Part shown: positions 1 through 8,471 of the stretch, one piece after another
How the letters are laid out: each line of letters starts with the position of its first letter
Numbering within the stretch: position 1 is the stretch's first letter
Assembly: GCA_013140465.1 (NCBI GenBank)
Contig: JABFST010000341.1
Location: 1-10,696, forward strand
Origin: Methylococcaceae bacterium
GTDB lineage: Bacteria > Pseudomonadota > Gammaproteobacteria > Methylococcales > Methylomonadaceae
Direction: 5' to 3'
DNA length: 10,696 bases
Notes under the pieces: generated by a model
The model's input: the letters and a program-made list of their open reading frames with translations, nothing else
Told to the model about the DNA's origin: nothing
The model's database searches: none
Program-made: the position numbers and the translations under genes

Positions 1-337
1 GCGTTAAGTTGACCTGCGCCTCTTGGCCTTGGCGGACGATGGCTTTAACGTTATTGGCTGCGGCTAGCAACACGGGCAATTCGATGCGGTCGCTGTAGGC
101 AAATCCGGTTTTTTCGCCCGCCACGGCGCGCACGCCCGCGCCTTGTTCGATGCTGTGGTTGCCTTCTTTGATGATGCCGCCTTCCATCACCCACGATTCG
201 CTGTGGCTGGACTGAAAATAAATGTCCGCCGCATCCACGGGCGAACTGAGTAAACAAGACATGATTTTTTCAATATCCCTGTCTTGTATGCCGTAAGGCG
301 CGAGTATGGTTTGTTTGGCTAGGTTTAATAGTTCCAT
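1..337 (-). CDS. tldD: Metalloprotease TldD, N-terminal part (runs off the left edge)
   Basis: This is the first 112 codons of TldD, which with TldE (PmbA) forms a zinc-dependent peptidase that degrades small peptides and matures some modified peptides (microcin B17 in E. coli). The translation begins MELLNLAKQTILAPYGIQD and contains YFQSSHSESWVMEGGIIKEG followed by GAGVRAVAGEKTGFAYSDRI. These match the family's conserved N-terminal segment almost word for word. The zinc-binding HExxxH motif lies in the missing C-terminal part. The ATG at 337 gives the usual TldD N-terminus; no strong Shine-Dalgarno sequence is visible before it. The gene is last in the visible minus-strand cluster, 71 nt downstream of the BamC-like gene, and that gap shows only a 5-bp hairpin with no T tract. 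Identification is firm; only the length is unknown. Confidence 0.93.
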   Translation of the reverse strand, partial: MELLNLAKQTILAPYGIQDRDIEKIMSCLLSSPVDAADIYFQSSHSESWVMEGGIIKEGNHSIEQGAGVRAVAGEKTGFAYSDRIELPVLLAAANNVKAIVRQGQEAQVNLT

Positions 338-408
338 CTTAAATTCATTGGTTAAGGCTAAAAGGGCGGACAACTGTGCTTAGGCGCAGGCCGTTAGTGC
401 GCAAGGCA

Positions 409-1011
409 TTACAATTCGTCTTCCAAGTCGTCGCGCAACGTTTCAAATAGAGTATCCAGTAGCTTTTTTGAGGTATCGGCGGGTTGGTCATAGTAACCAT
501 CTTGCCCCCCCGAGGTGGTGGCTGCCTCGCTACCGCCGGACATGGTGACGGTCACACGGGTTTCCGCGCCGTGGTCTTCTACGCGTAGCAGATAATTGGC
601 TGCTTTATGGCCATCGCTTAAAAACCAAATGGCCTTTTCTAACAAGCCCGCAGCACCATAATCGACATAGATATGGCCTCTACTGCGCACTTGGTCGGTC
701 ACTTTGATCTCTTTAAGCTTTAAGGCTTGGTTGAGTAAGCCCCACGCTTTGTCAAAAGGTTCTTTAATCGCCAGTTGTGGCGGTTCTTCCGCTACGAGAT
801 AGACATCAGAGCCTAAGCCTTTGCCTTCGCGTTTTTTCGGTATGGAACTGGTGTCGTCGTCTATGGCTAAGTCGTTAACGGGTGCGGTTCTAGGCAAGGT
901 CGGGGGTTTTTCCAACATCGCGGTGTCTTTATAGCGGCTGTCCGCGCCTGAACAGGCGGTCAGCACCACCGCCATCCCTAAGAGGCTAATCAATTTACGC
1001 ATATTATTCAC
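409..1011 (-). CDS. BamC/NlpB-like outer-membrane lipoprotein, short form
   Basis: The 200-residue product has a lipoprotein signal peptide with lipobox LTAC (residues 17-20, lipidated Cys20). It then has a short linker with SRYKD (25-29), a sequence typical of the start of mature BamC, the lipoprotein of the BAM outer-membrane insertion complex. Residues 80-120 (EPFDKAWGLLNQALKLKEIK, then VTDQVRSRGHIYVDY) resemble the helix-grip domain of BamC. E. coli BamC has about 344 residues and two such domains, so this version appears to have only one. It has low-complexity Gly/Ser/Thr around 158-172 and an acidic C-terminus. GTG at 1011 overlaps the nitrilase by 8 nt. ATG at 1002, giving MRKLISLLG, starts 1 nt after the nitrilase stop and is equally likely. 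No Shine-Dalgarno is seen, so translational coupling is likely. bamC normally follows dapA, which is not here, so I leave the symbol empty. Confidence 0.7.
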   Translation of the reverse strand: MNNMRKLISLLGMAVVLTACSGADSRYKDTAMLEKPPTLPRTAPVNDLAIDDDTSSIPKKREGKGLGSDVYLVAEEPPQLAIKEPFDKAWGLLNQALKLKEIKVTDQVRSRGHIYVDYGAAGLLEKAIWFLSDGHKAANYLLRVEDHGAETRVTVTMSGGSEAATTSGGQDGYYDQPADTSKKLLDTLFETLRDDLEDEL

Positions 1012-1822
1012 AAAAAATTCGGCGGTGGTTTAACACAGGAAACGCGCTACGCACTTGTTGCAAACGCTCAGGGTCGATGTCGGCAAGCACAAAGCCGCCC
1101 CCGGTTTTGTAGCAGTCCAGCACGATGCCCCAAGGGTCAATAATCATGCTGTGTCCATAGGTTTTGCGCCCATTCAGGTGAAAGCCGCCTTGGTTGGGGG
1201 CGATTACATAACACAGGTTTTCGACGGCGCGGGCGCGTAACAGTAGCTCCCAGTGCGCCGCGCCTGTTTCGGCGGTAAACGCTGACGGGACGACAATGAT
1301 GTCTACGCCCTCACGGCTCATGTTGCGGAAAAATTCGGGAAAGCGCAGGTCGTAACACACGGCGATGCCCAATCTGCCAAACGGGGTGTCAAAAATATGT
1401 GATTCCGTACCCGGTTCGATGGAGTCGGATTCCCGATAGACATCGCTGGTGCCGGGGACGCTGACATCAAACAAGTGGATTTTGTCGTAACGGCCTACGC
1501 GTTCGCCTTGGTCGTTAAACAGCAAACAGGCGGCACGCACTCGGTTGCCATCATCGCCGGTAATCGGTATCGTGCCGCCGACCACCCACACGGCGTATTT
1601 TTTGGCAACTGCCGACAAAAACTGTTGGATTGGGCCAGTGCCATCGGCTTCTTTGGCCTTGAGTTTATCGGTTTCATGATCGCCCATTAAGGCGAAATTT
1701 TCGGGCAAGGCCACCAGTTTTGCCCCTGCCTTGACGGCTTCGGCAATTAGTTTTTCCGCCTCTAGCAAGTTAAAGCTGATATTGGGGCTGGAAGCCATTT
1801 GTATTGCTGCGCATTTGCTCAT
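1004..1822 (-). CDS. Carbon-nitrogen hydrolase, Nit1-like (probable deaminated-glutathione amidase)
   Basis: A 272-residue nitrilase-superfamily amidohydrolase. The catalytic triad is visible: Glu41 in ALPENFALMG, Lys114 in GRYDKIHLFD and Cys156 in AVCYDLRFPEFF. The segment GRKTYGHSMIIDPWG near the C-terminus is typical of the Nit1/Nit2/YbeM branch. Nit1 enzymes hydrolyse deaminated glutathione, a metabolite-repair reaction; applying that substrate here is inference, and another omega-amidase-like substrate is possible. I chose ATG 1822 (MSKCAAIQMASS) because the family starts a few residues before such a strand and because GAGAG lies 5 nt upstream. A longer reading from 1861 would add 13 residues and overlap yhdP. 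It begins 11 nt after the yhdP stop and its own stop nearly abuts the lipoprotein start. A nitrilase gene between yhdP and tldD is a known arrangement in pseudomonads. Confidence 0.9.
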   Translation of the reverse strand: MSKCAAIQMASSPNISFNLLEAEKLIAEAVKAGAKLVALPENFALMGDHETDKLKAKEADGTGPIQQFLSAVAKKYAVWVVGGTIPITGDDGNRVRAACLLFNDQGERVGRYDKIHLFDVSVPGTSDVYRESDSIEPGTESHIFDTPFGRLGIAVCYDLRFPEFFRNMSREGVDIIVVPSAFTAETGAAHWELLLRARAVENLCYVIAPNQGGFHLNGRKTYGHSMIIDPWGIVLDCYKTGGGFVLADIDPERLQQVRSAFPVLNHRRIFCE

Positions 1823-1833
1823 ATCGTCTCTCG

Positions 1834-4800
1834 TTAGGGTTCTTGGTGTTGCTGTAGCCAAGGAAAATCAGTGATGCCATGCCAAGTTTTTTGCAACAAG
1901 CCATCGTTTTCGTGTAGCGGGATAAATTCGGCATCGCCCCAATCGCCTTTTACCCAATATTCCGAACCAAAAAACAAGCCTTGCTGGTCTTTTCCGGTTA
2001 GGGTTTGCCCAATCAAATCGGCTACTTTACCCATAATTGTACCAGCTATGGGGACGGCATCGGCACTTTTCGGGACTACGCTCACCCTGTAGTCCACGGT
2101 TTTGTTGGCTAAATCGGTCGTGCCTTTCAGAGTGATTTTGGCCGGGATGGCATCAATCACTAAGTTATCGGTGACGGCTTTACCGTCCGCGACCGTAAAC
2201 GCCCCTTTTATGGTGTTAAAGGTCAAGCCTTCTTGGTACACATCACTAAAATCCAGTTGTAAGCGCTTAAGCCATTGCGCCACCGCGACAATGCCCAGCA
2301 CCCTGCCAAAACCAGGTTCGATGCCAAGAATGCGCCCGTCTTTTAAATTGACATTAATCTTGCCGCGCCAATCCGCCATCGAGAATTGGTAAGGTGCGCC
2401 ATCCCACGCGCCGCTAAAATCAATTTTGGCGCTGGTTTCGGTGATGTTTTTAGTAATGCCTAATTGGTTTAGCCATTGCCCTGCTTGGGCAATGTCAATA
2501 CGCCCTACTGCGTGGCTTTGGCTATGTTGGCCTTTTACCAGCCAATCGCCCGTCATAGTCAAATTGGCATCACCGCCTGTCAACGCCAGCTTGTTAAAGC
2601 TAATGCCGTTGGCGATGCGGGCTGTTTCTACGCTTAACGTGCCTAAGTTGACGGCTTGCCATAAGGTTTTTTGGCTACTGATACTGATGAGCGGCAGCAC
2701 TTGCGGTGCGGCGGCTGTTTTCAGCACAGAGCGTTGGTTTTTAAATTCTTTTAACGCCGTCAAATCGATGCTGTCCATGGTTAGCTTAATGCTGTCTTTG
2801 CCGTTCAGATTACGCGGCACTTTAAATTCGCCTTTCGCCAGCGCGGCGTTAATGTCGCCCGCCCAAAACCGACCTTCGGGTTTGATATGCACATCAACAC
2901 TGCCTAAATCGGTGTCTTTCCAAAGGCCATGCGCGGTGTGCACGGAAATCGCGCGGATGCCGTACGGATCGGCTGCATTCGCCTCAGTTTGTTCTTGCAA
3001 CAGGCTAGAACCTAGCCCTAACCAATCTTGCAACGCCAAGCGGTCGCGGTTGATGGTTAGGGTGATGCCGGGCTGTTGGCTTTTAATGACCGTGCCTTGC
3101 CCTATTAGCACTTGTCCTGCTTGCAAGCCGCGTTCGGCAATGTTAAACAGCAACGCGGCCTTGAGCTGGTTGTCGTAGCTAAGTTCTATCGGCAACAACT
3201 GCGCTTGCCCCAAATCGAACAGCATCGACATCGGGCGTTGCTGGCTTCGGGTTTTTGCCAAGCTGCCCGGCAAGTCCAGTCCCACGCCCTGCAAGCTGGA
3301 TTGCAGATGCAATTCGGGGTTGCGGTCATCGCTAGGCAGATGTAGCTTGATTTTATAATCGGTCGCCCCATCGGCGATTTGCCAACCGGGCAGGATAAAT
3401 TGCTGGCGCAGTTCCTTAATGCCTACCCGGCCTTGTACATACACATCGGTAGTAAGATGCTCGCCCTTAATGTTGATTTGGATAGGGTGGCCTAGTGTTT
3501 GCGCCTTAATGGTTTCGCTAAAAATGCCGTGTTCGTCAAAACTTAACAGGCCATTGATATGGCTGACCTCCAAATCCAATGCCTTGACCTTAAGTTGGGC
3601 ATTATCCAAGGTGATAAAACCGTCTACTTTGGTCGGTGCGCCTGTCACTAAAGGCAGTTTTAAATCCAGCGTCACTTCGGTTTGGCCTTGCGGTGTTATT
3701 GCCGCCAAGGTTTTGTCTACCGTTGCGTGTATTGGCGATTTTTGCAAAAACGCCAAACCCTCATGGATGCCTGTGGACAGTTTACCTGTCACCAGTAATT
3801 GCGTGCTTTTATCCAACATAGGTATCGTAATCTTGGCGTTTTGGATCGTGACTTTTTCGCTACTGCCTGTGCGGATGGCGATGTCCATGCCATCTTTATA
3901 AAACACCACTTCCCCGCCTGTCGCCACCAAATGCGGCCACTCGGGGTTGTAAGACATGTACATGTTATCGACATCAAAGCGGGCTTCAAACACGCCTTGG
4001 CCTTGGTTAAAAGGAAACTCGTCCAGCTTGCCGTAAAACAGCAGTCCGCCTTTAGGGATGCTGCCGCTGATAAAGGCCCGATCCGCCCAAGCAACCAAGT
4101 TTTTGCCCATGATCCGCGCTGGCAAATACTGCGGGATTTTAGTCATATCAGCCATCGTATACGCCATTTGCAAATCCAAGAACGGCGCTACGCCTGCCGT
4201 TTTGGGTAAGCGCAACGCCAATTTGCTGGTGGTGTTCAGGTCAGGTGAATTCACCGTCAGCTTGGGGCTGTCGATAAGCCACTCCGCGTCGGTTTGCTGC
4301 CAAGTTAATGTACCGTTAAGTTGGCTGATGTCTAGGGTATTGCGAAACAATCCTAGGGCATTCAGCTTGGCGTTTTGGGTGGTAAAGCCCAGTTGGCCTT
4401 GTTGCCCGTTGCCGTTGACAAAGCCGCTGAGGTTGTCAATGCCGGGCGTGCTGGCGGTGGCGGCGATAGTGAGGTGGTTGAAGTTGCCGTTGACGGCATA
4501 TTGCGCGGCACTCAGGTCGGCAAAGGCAGAGATGTCGGTCAGCGTGCCTTGGGGTTGGGCATCTTTAAGTAAGGTGGCGGTGCTGGGGCTTAAGGGCGCA
4601 AAAAACTGGCCCAGTTCGGCGGCTGCTTGTAGGTCTACGCTAGCGGCGGATACCGCCAACTTTGCCAAGGCGTGGTCAGGGGTAAAATCACCCGCCGCGC
4701 TAAACGCATTCACAGGCCAGTTTTTGCCGGGGGTTTCTAAGCCTAAACGGGGCACATCCAAACGCCAATGGCCTTGTGCCTGTTGCCAAAAAAATAGGCT

Positions 4801-5673
4801 GTCCAAGTGTTTGGCGGTAAAAATGCCCCGCTCAGGGCGCAATACATGCAGGTTTTGCAGTTGCACATCACCCGTCAGCGCCACCAACTGCGATTGTTGC
4901 AATTCCGCCCATAACTTGGCATAGACATAACCGGATTTAACCGACATCGCCAACGGCAAGCCCGTTGCCAGCCATTTGGAGACAGCGAGTTGGCTGACAT
5001 CCAGATACATTTTGCCGTTGATGGCGGCGGGTTCAAATAACGTCCCGTGCATATCCATCAATAATTGCAAGCGTCCGCCCAAGTCCGGCGGCAACTGCAT
5101 GATGAGGTTGATGCGGTGGCGTGCGCCATGATTGATGATAGCGGCATCAACCATACCTGTTAGGGTAGGGCTGTGAGGATGCAACTCGTCTTGCCAGCTG
5201 ATTTCACTCTGCAAGAGTTCGTATTGCCCGCCTTGCAACAGCCACAACGGCTGGCCTTCGCCAGACTTTAAGCCGACGATGGCAATACTGCCGTCGGGTT
5301 TACGTTTAACTGTCAGTTTTGCGCCGACTAAGGCGACTCTGGATGAGGCAAGGCTGTTGCTGCTGATGAGTGCATCTAACAAGTTAATGCCCACGCGGAT
5401 TTCTTGGAGTTGGATGCTGGGTTGGGTGTTGGCGACAGGGGACAGAATGCGGATGTCTTTTAACACCACTTCGGGATGAAAACCACGCAGAGTGGCGCGT
5501 AAGCGGCCTATGTGGACTTCGGCACCGACCAGCGCACTGACCTGCGTCGCCAAATAGGCTTTATAGTGGTCAACTTCCAACAACAACACGCGCACTGCCG
5601 TCAGGCCGACGGCGAGTGCCAATAATGACCAAAAGATCAAATGGCGCGTGGCGCGTTTGATGTGGTGGATCAT
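1834..5673 (-). CDS. yhdP: AsmA-like protein YhdP (phospholipid transport to the outer membrane)
   Basis: A 1279-residue protein, close to the 1266 of E. coli YhdP. One membrane helix lies at about residues 12-32 (LIFWSLLALAVGLTAVRVLL). It is followed by the DUF3971/AsmA N-terminal pattern DHYKAYLATQVSALVGAEVH, a very long beta-rich periplasmic body, and a C-terminal AsmA_2 region from about residue 1100. That region contains GRILGIEPGFGRVLGIVAVA, then LDFSDVYQEGLTFNTIKGAF. YhdP, TamB and YdbH are AsmA-like proteins thought to form hydrophobic-groove bridges carrying phospholipids from the inner to the outer membrane. It starts 24 nt after the rng stop, with only weak purine-rich sequence ahead of the ATG, and is followed 11 nt later by the nitrilase gene. 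Several long reading frames on the opposite strand are shadows. Identification is firm. Confidence 0.93.
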   Translation of the reverse strand: MIHHIKRATRHLIFWSLLALAVGLTAVRVLLLEVDHYKAYLATQVSALVGAEVHIGRLRATLRGFHPEVVLKDIRILSPVANTQPSIQLQEIRVGINLLDALISSNSLASSRVALVGAKLTVKRKPDGSIAIVGLKSGEGQPLWLLQGGQYELLQSEISWQDELHPHSPTLTGMVDAAIINHGARHRINLIMQLPPDLGGRLQLLMDMHGTLFEPAAINGKMYLDVSQLAVSKWLATGLPLAMSVKSGYVYAKLWAELQQSQLVALTGDVQLQNLHVLRPERGIFTAKHLDSLFFWQQAQGHWRLDVPRLGLETPGKNWPVNAFSAAGDFTPDHALAKLAVSAASVDLQAAAELGQFFAPLSPSTATLLKDAQPQGTLTDISAFADLSAAQYAVNGNFNHLTIAATASTPGIDNLSGFVNGNGQQGQLGFTTQNAKLNALGLFRNTLDISQLNGTLTWQQTDAEWLIDSPKLTVNSPDLNTTSKLALRLPKTAGVAPFLDLQMAYTMADMTKIPQYLPARIMGKNLVAWADRAFISGSIPKGGLLFYGKLDEFPFNQGQGVFEARFDVDNMYMSYNPEWPHLVATGGEVVFYKDGMDIAIRTGSSEKVTIQNAKITIPMLDKSTQLLVTGKLSTGIHEGLAFLQKSPIHATVDKTLAAITPQGQTEVTLDLKLPLVTGAPTKVDGFITLDNAQLKVKALDLEVSHINGLLSFDEHGIFSETIKAQTLGHPIQINIKGEHLTTDVYVQGRVGIKELRQQFILPGWQIADGATDYKIKLHLPSDDRNPELHLQSSLQGVGLDLPGSLAKTRSQQRPMSMLFDLGQAQLLPIELSYDNQLKAALLFNIAERGLQAGQVLIGQGTVIKSQQPGITLTINRDRLALQDWLGLGSSLLQEQTEANAADPYGIRAISVHTAHGLWKDTDLGSVDVHIKPEGRFWAGDINAALAKGEFKVPRNLNGKDSIKLTMDSIDLTALKEFKNQRSVLKTAAAPQVLPLISISSQKTLWQAVNLGTLSVETARIANGISFNKLALTGGDANLTMTGDWLVKGQHSQSHAVGRIDIAQAGQWLNQLGITKNITETSAKIDFSGAWDGAPYQFSMADWRGKINVNLKDGRILGIEPGFGRVLGIVAVAQWLKRLQLDFSDVYQEGLTFNTIKGAFTVADGKAVTDNLVIDAIPAKITLKGTTDLANKTVDYRVSVVPKSADAVPIAGTIMGKVADLIGQTLTGKDQQGLFFGSEYWVKGDWGDAEFIPLHENDGLLQKTWHGITDFPWLQQHQEP

Positions 5674-5697
5674 GAGCCGCCGCAGCCTCGCTGCCGA

Positions 5698-7152
5698 CTA
5701 GAGCAAAACCACGTCATACTGTTCCTGGTTGTATTCGGCTTCGGCCCTAAACTTGATTTGCACACCCAAAAACAATTCCAGTTCCGCCAGCATGTCGGCA
5801 TCTTCATCCAAGAGCATTTCCACAACGCTATTGGAGGCCAGCACCAAAATCGTCTGCACTTTGTACAAACGCACTTCGCGGATGATTTCCCGAAAGATTT
5901 CCAGGCACATGGTTTCGGCGGTTTTTAACACCCCGCGTCCGCCACAGGCACAACACGGCTCGCAGAGTATATGTTCCAAACTTTCGCGGGTGCGTTTGCG
6001 GGTCATTTCCACCAAGCCCAAGATCGACACTTCGGTGATTTTGGTTTTGGCGCGGTCTTTTTCCAAATTGCGTTCTAAGGCCAGCAGCACTTGCTTTTTG
6101 TGGTCGTCGCTTTTCATATCGATAAAATCGATGATAATAATCCCGCCCAAATTCCTTAACCGTAGCTGCCGGGCGATGGTTTGTGCGGCTTCCAGATTGG
6201 TCTTGAAAATGGTTTCTTCCAAGTTGCGCCCGCCTACATAACCGCCGGTGTTGACATCCACCGTGGTCATCGCTTCGGTTTGGTCAAAAATCAAATACCC
6301 GCCCGACTTGAGCTTAACCTTGCGCTCTAGGGCTTTTTTGATTTCATCTTCTACGCTGTAGATGTCAAACACCGGGCATTCGCCCGTGTAGTGTTCAATA
6401 ACCGGGACAATTTCAGGCACAAAAACTTCGGCAAAATCCAACAAGCGATGGTAGGTTTCTTTGGAATCTACCCGCACCCGGTCGATGCCTTCTTTGTACA
6501 AGTCCCTCAGTGTCCTGACACTGAGCGGCAAATCTTTGTGTATAAATTGCTTGGGTTTTGCCGTGCTGAGTTTTTCGACGATGGATTCCCAGAGCTTAAG
6601 CAAAAACGTCATGTCGGCGACTAACACCGTTTCTTCCACGCATTCGGCGGCAGTTCTGGCAATAAAACCGCCGCATTGGTGTTCTTGTCGGAACGCATCC
6701 AGACACGCCCGTAAGCGCACCCGTTCAGACTCACATTCTATGCGTTGCGAAACCCCGGAATTATTGGCGTAAGGCATATACACCTGATACCGCGACGGGA
6801 TGGAGATTTCTGTGGTCAGGCGTGCGCCTTTGGTGCCTATCGGGTCTTTCACCACTTGCACGACAATATGTTGGCCTTCGTGCAAATAATGTTCGATGAT
6901 TTCGGAGCCGCGTTTTTCCAAATCTTTGGCGCATAAATCCGATAAATGGATAAACGCGGCCTTAGGTAAGCCAATATCGACAAACGCCGCCTGCATACCC
7001 GGCAGCACGCGGCACACTTCACCTTTATAAATATTACCGACCAAGCCCCGTTCGCGGCTACGTTCGATAATGACTTCCTGCAACACGCCGTTTTCAATGA
7101 CCGCCACCCGCGTTTCGGGTGGCGTGACATTGATTAAAATTTCTTCACTCAT
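5698..7152 (-). CDS. rng: Ribonuclease G
   Basis: A 484-residue endoribonuclease of the RNase E/G family; E. coli RNase G has 489. It acts in the cytoplasm on the 5' end of 16S rRNA precursor and on some mRNAs. The S1 RNA-binding domain starts near GNIYKGEVCRVLPGMQAAFV (residues 39-58). The two metal-binding aspartates are visible as Asp299 (TVDVNTGGYVGG) and Asp342 (IIIDFIDMKSDDHK); their spacing of 43 equals that of Asp303/Asp346 in RNase E. The zinc-link cysteines fit Cys400 and Cys403 (CEPCCACGGRG). No C-terminal degradosome scaffold is present, which argues for RNase G rather than RNase E. The ATG overlaps the maf stop codon by 4 nt (ATGA), so translation is probably coupled. maf-rng-yhdP is a conserved gammaproteobacterial order. 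Confidence 0.96.
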   Translation of the reverse strand: MSEEILINVTPPETRVAVIENGVLQEVIIERSRERGLVGNIYKGEVCRVLPGMQAAFVDIGLPKAAFIHLSDLCAKDLEKRGSEIIEHYLHEGQHIVVQVVKDPIGTKGARLTTEISIPSRYQVYMPYANNSGVSQRIECESERVRLRACLDAFRQEHQCGGFIARTAAECVEETVLVADMTFLLKLWESIVEKLSTAKPKQFIHKDLPLSVRTLRDLYKEGIDRVRVDSKETYHRLLDFAEVFVPEIVPVIEHYTGECPVFDIYSVEDEIKKALERKVKLKSGGYLIFDQTEAMTTVDVNTGGYVGGRNLEETIFKTNLEAAQTIARQLRLRNLGGIIIIDFIDMKSDDHKKQVLLALERNLEKDRAKTKITEVSILGLVEMTRKRTRESLEHILCEPCCACGGRGVLKTAETMCLEIFREIIREVRLYKVQTILVLASNSVVEMLLDEDADMLAELELFLGVQIKFRAEAEYNQEQYDVVLL

Positions 7153-7724
7153 GGTAAAACCGCTATACCTTGTTGGGATAAAAGTGCGGCGGTCTCAAAC
7201 AAGGGCAAACCCACTACCCCAGAAAAACTGCCGTGTATGGACTCGACAAAAATGCCGCCCAAGCCTTGGATGGCGTAAGCACCCGCTTTGTCCAAGGGTT
7301 CGCCACTGTGCCAATAAGCCCGTATTTCCTGTTCTGTCAACTGCCTAAAAGTCACGTCGGTAATGCTGACGGCCTGGCTATGTTCGCGTCCGCGCAATGA
7401 CACTGCACTATAAACTTGATGGGTCTTGCCCGACAATTGGGTCAACATCGCCACGGCATCGGCTTCGTCTTTAGGCTTGCCCATAATCACCGACCCTAAC
7501 ACCACGGTCGTATCCGCCGCCAAAATAGGCAGGTCGGTATTCAGCAAAGCCATACACGCCGCCGACTTCTCCGCCGCCACGCGCTGCACATACGCTAACG
7601 GGCTTTCGTTGGGATAGGGCGTTTCGTCTATATCAACTGCACAGACATGACAACTGACTTGAATTTGCGCTAAGAGTTCTTTACGGCGTGGAGAAGCGGA
7701 AGCCAGGATAAGTTGTACAGACAT
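7149..7724 (-). CDS. maf: Maf-family nucleoside triphosphate pyrophosphatase, YhdE type (dTTP/UTP)
   Basis: The 191-residue product removes pyrophosphate from non-canonical or excess nucleoside triphosphates in the cytoplasm. The N-terminal motif ILASASPRRKELL (residues 6-18) binds phosphate. AADTTVV (69-75) carries the catalytic Asp71, followed by GKPKD (82-86). LDKAGAYAIQGLGGIFVE and VVGLPLFET near the C-terminus are closer to YhdE, the dTTP/UTP-specific branch, than to YceF (m7GTP). The start ATG shares one base with the rlmH stop codon (TAATG) and the stop overlaps the rng start, so three genes are read as a coupled unit. Family identification is firm; exact substrate rests on the YhdE-like motifs and the position next to rng. 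Confidence 0.95.
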   Translation of the reverse strand: MSVQLILASASPRRKELLAQIQVSCHVCAVDIDETPYPNESPLAYVQRVAAEKSAACMALLNTDLPILAADTTVVLGSVIMGKPKDEADAVAMLTQLSGKTHQVYSAVSLRGREHSQAVSITDVTFRQLTEQEIRAYWHSGEPLDKAGAYAIQGLGGIFVESIHGSFSGVVGLPLFETAALLSQQGIAVLP

Positions 7725-8191
7725 TAGCGATGATAAGGGTGGTTGTTAAGAATGCTCCAAGCCCGGTACAACTGCTCGGCAACGATAATGCGCACTAACG
7801 GATGCGGAAAAGTCAGTTTAGACAAACTCCACGATTCTTGTGCCAAGTCCTTGGCAGCATCCGCCAAACCTTCCGGCCCGCCAATCAGTATGGCAACAGG
7901 CTGTCCGCCCGCCAGCCAACGCTGCATGGCGTGCGCCAATTCGGGGGTAGTCCAAGGTTTACCGGGGATGTCTAAGGTGACGATATGCGCACCTTGGGGA
8001 ATGGCTGCCAGCATACGCTCACCTTCATCCCTGACGATACGCGCCACGTCGCTGTTTTTGCCACGTTTGCCCGGGGCGACTTCTTTAAGCACCAAGGCGC
8101 ACTCACGCGGCAAGCGTTTGGCATATTCGTCATAGCCTTGCTGTACCCAGCCAGGCATCCGGTTTCCTACTGAAATAAGGTTTATTTGCAT
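7724..8191 (-). CDS. rlmH: 23S rRNA (pseudouridine1915-N3)-methyltransferase RlmH
   Basis: A SPOUT-class methyltransferase that uses S-adenosylmethionine to methylate pseudouridine 1915 in helix 69 of 23S rRNA on the assembled ribosome. From ATG 8191 the protein is 155 residues, exactly the E. coli length, and begins [20 protein letters not shown]. The family's [18 protein letters not shown], the cofactor-knot segment LIGGPEGL (residues 102-109) and the terminal [14 protein letters not shown] are all present. An upstream in-frame ATG at 8290 would add 33 residues with no family counterpart, and I reject it. No clear Shine-Dalgarno precedes the start. It is the first gene of the visible cluster. 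Its usual partner rsfS (with nadD) is not upstream; an IS remnant and accessory DNA are there instead. Confidence 0.95.
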   Translation of the reverse strand: MQINLISVGNRMPGWVQQGYDEYAKRLPRECALVLKEVAPGKRGKNSDVARIVRDEGERMLAAIPQGAHIVTLDIPGKPWTTPELAHAMQRWLAGGQPVAILIGGPEGLADAAKDLAQESWSLSKLTFPHPLVRIIVAEQLYRAWSILNNHPYHR

Positions 8192-8295
8192 GGGCGTGCA
8201 GGATACAGACAAGCTAGCGTTGATGCAATGCTGTCTGTAAGCCAAGTGCTTGCAAGATAGGCAGCAAGGGTATAAAAACAAGGTAAACATTCAGT

Positions 8296-8317
8296 CCCCT
8301 TCCTTAATAAGGTGGGG
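8296..8317. repeat. Compound hairpin upstream of rlmH
   Basis: An outer CCCC/GGGG stem (8296-8299 with 8314-8317) and an inner CCTT/AAGG stem (8302-8305 with 8309-8312) enclose the loop AAT, with a small asymmetric bulge between the stems. On the plus strand it is followed by TTTGTTGGTT, a poor terminator tail, and no plus-strand gene lies upstream that it could end. It may be a relic of a terminator from genes formerly here, or chance. Confidence 0.3.
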
Positions 8318-8378
8318 TTTGTTGGTTGGGCAGTGGGAGGTTTGACTTCGTGCGGTAACAAATCACGCTAAATTTGTA

Positions 8379-8426
8379 GCCCGGAACAAACCGATTTGCG
8401 GGTAAGCGCAAAGCGGTGTTTCCGGC
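8379..8426. repeat. Imperfect 48-bp palindrome, REP-like
   Basis: Outer arms GCCCGGAACA (8379-8388) and TGTTTCCGGC (8417-8426) are near-complements. The inner arms ACCG/CGGT (8390-8393 and 8414-8417) and TTTGCG/CGCAAA (8395-8400 and 8407-8412) are exact, around the loop GGTAAG. The lead-in GTAGCCCGGA resembles a short palindromic repeat that is common in gammaproteobacterial intergenic DNA. It lies at the degenerate end of the transposase fragment and may be a separate insertion. Confidence 0.45.
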
Positions 8427-8446
8427 AAACTGTGGCGGCGGTATAC

Positions 8447-8471
8447 CCGTTTTCAGTTAAGTGTAAAACGG
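8447..8471. repeat. 7-bp hairpin CCGTTTT/AAAACGG
   Basis: Exact arms CCGTTTT (8447-8453) and AAAACGG (8465-8471) enclose an 11-nt loop. Neither strand has a T tract immediately after the stem, so I do not call it a terminator. It lies within the decayed transposase frame. Confidence 0.3.

Noticed and set aside
51..257. A 68-codon minus-strand frame
   Set aside because: It is an Arg-rich shadow in another frame of tldD, whose conserved sequence fills 1-337.
384..402. GCGCA/TGCGC hairpin between the BamC-like gene and tldD
   Set aside because: Only 5 bp with a 9-nt loop and no T run, so not a credible terminator.
2426..4924. Long plus-strand frames of 250 and 288 codons opposite yhdP
   Set aside because: They lie entirely within yhdP, show no recognisable protein motifs, are rich in Ser/Pro/Cys as antisense frames of GC-biased genes often are, and yhdP itself is certain.
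5682..5694. Small hairpin GCAGC/GCTGC between rng and yhdP
   Set aside because: Five base pairs with a 3-nt loop and no T tract; too weak to call a terminator or a translation control site.
8192..8290. N-terminal extension of RlmH from ATG 8290
   Set aside because: The 33 extra residues have no counterpart in RlmH, and the 155-residue form equals the known length.
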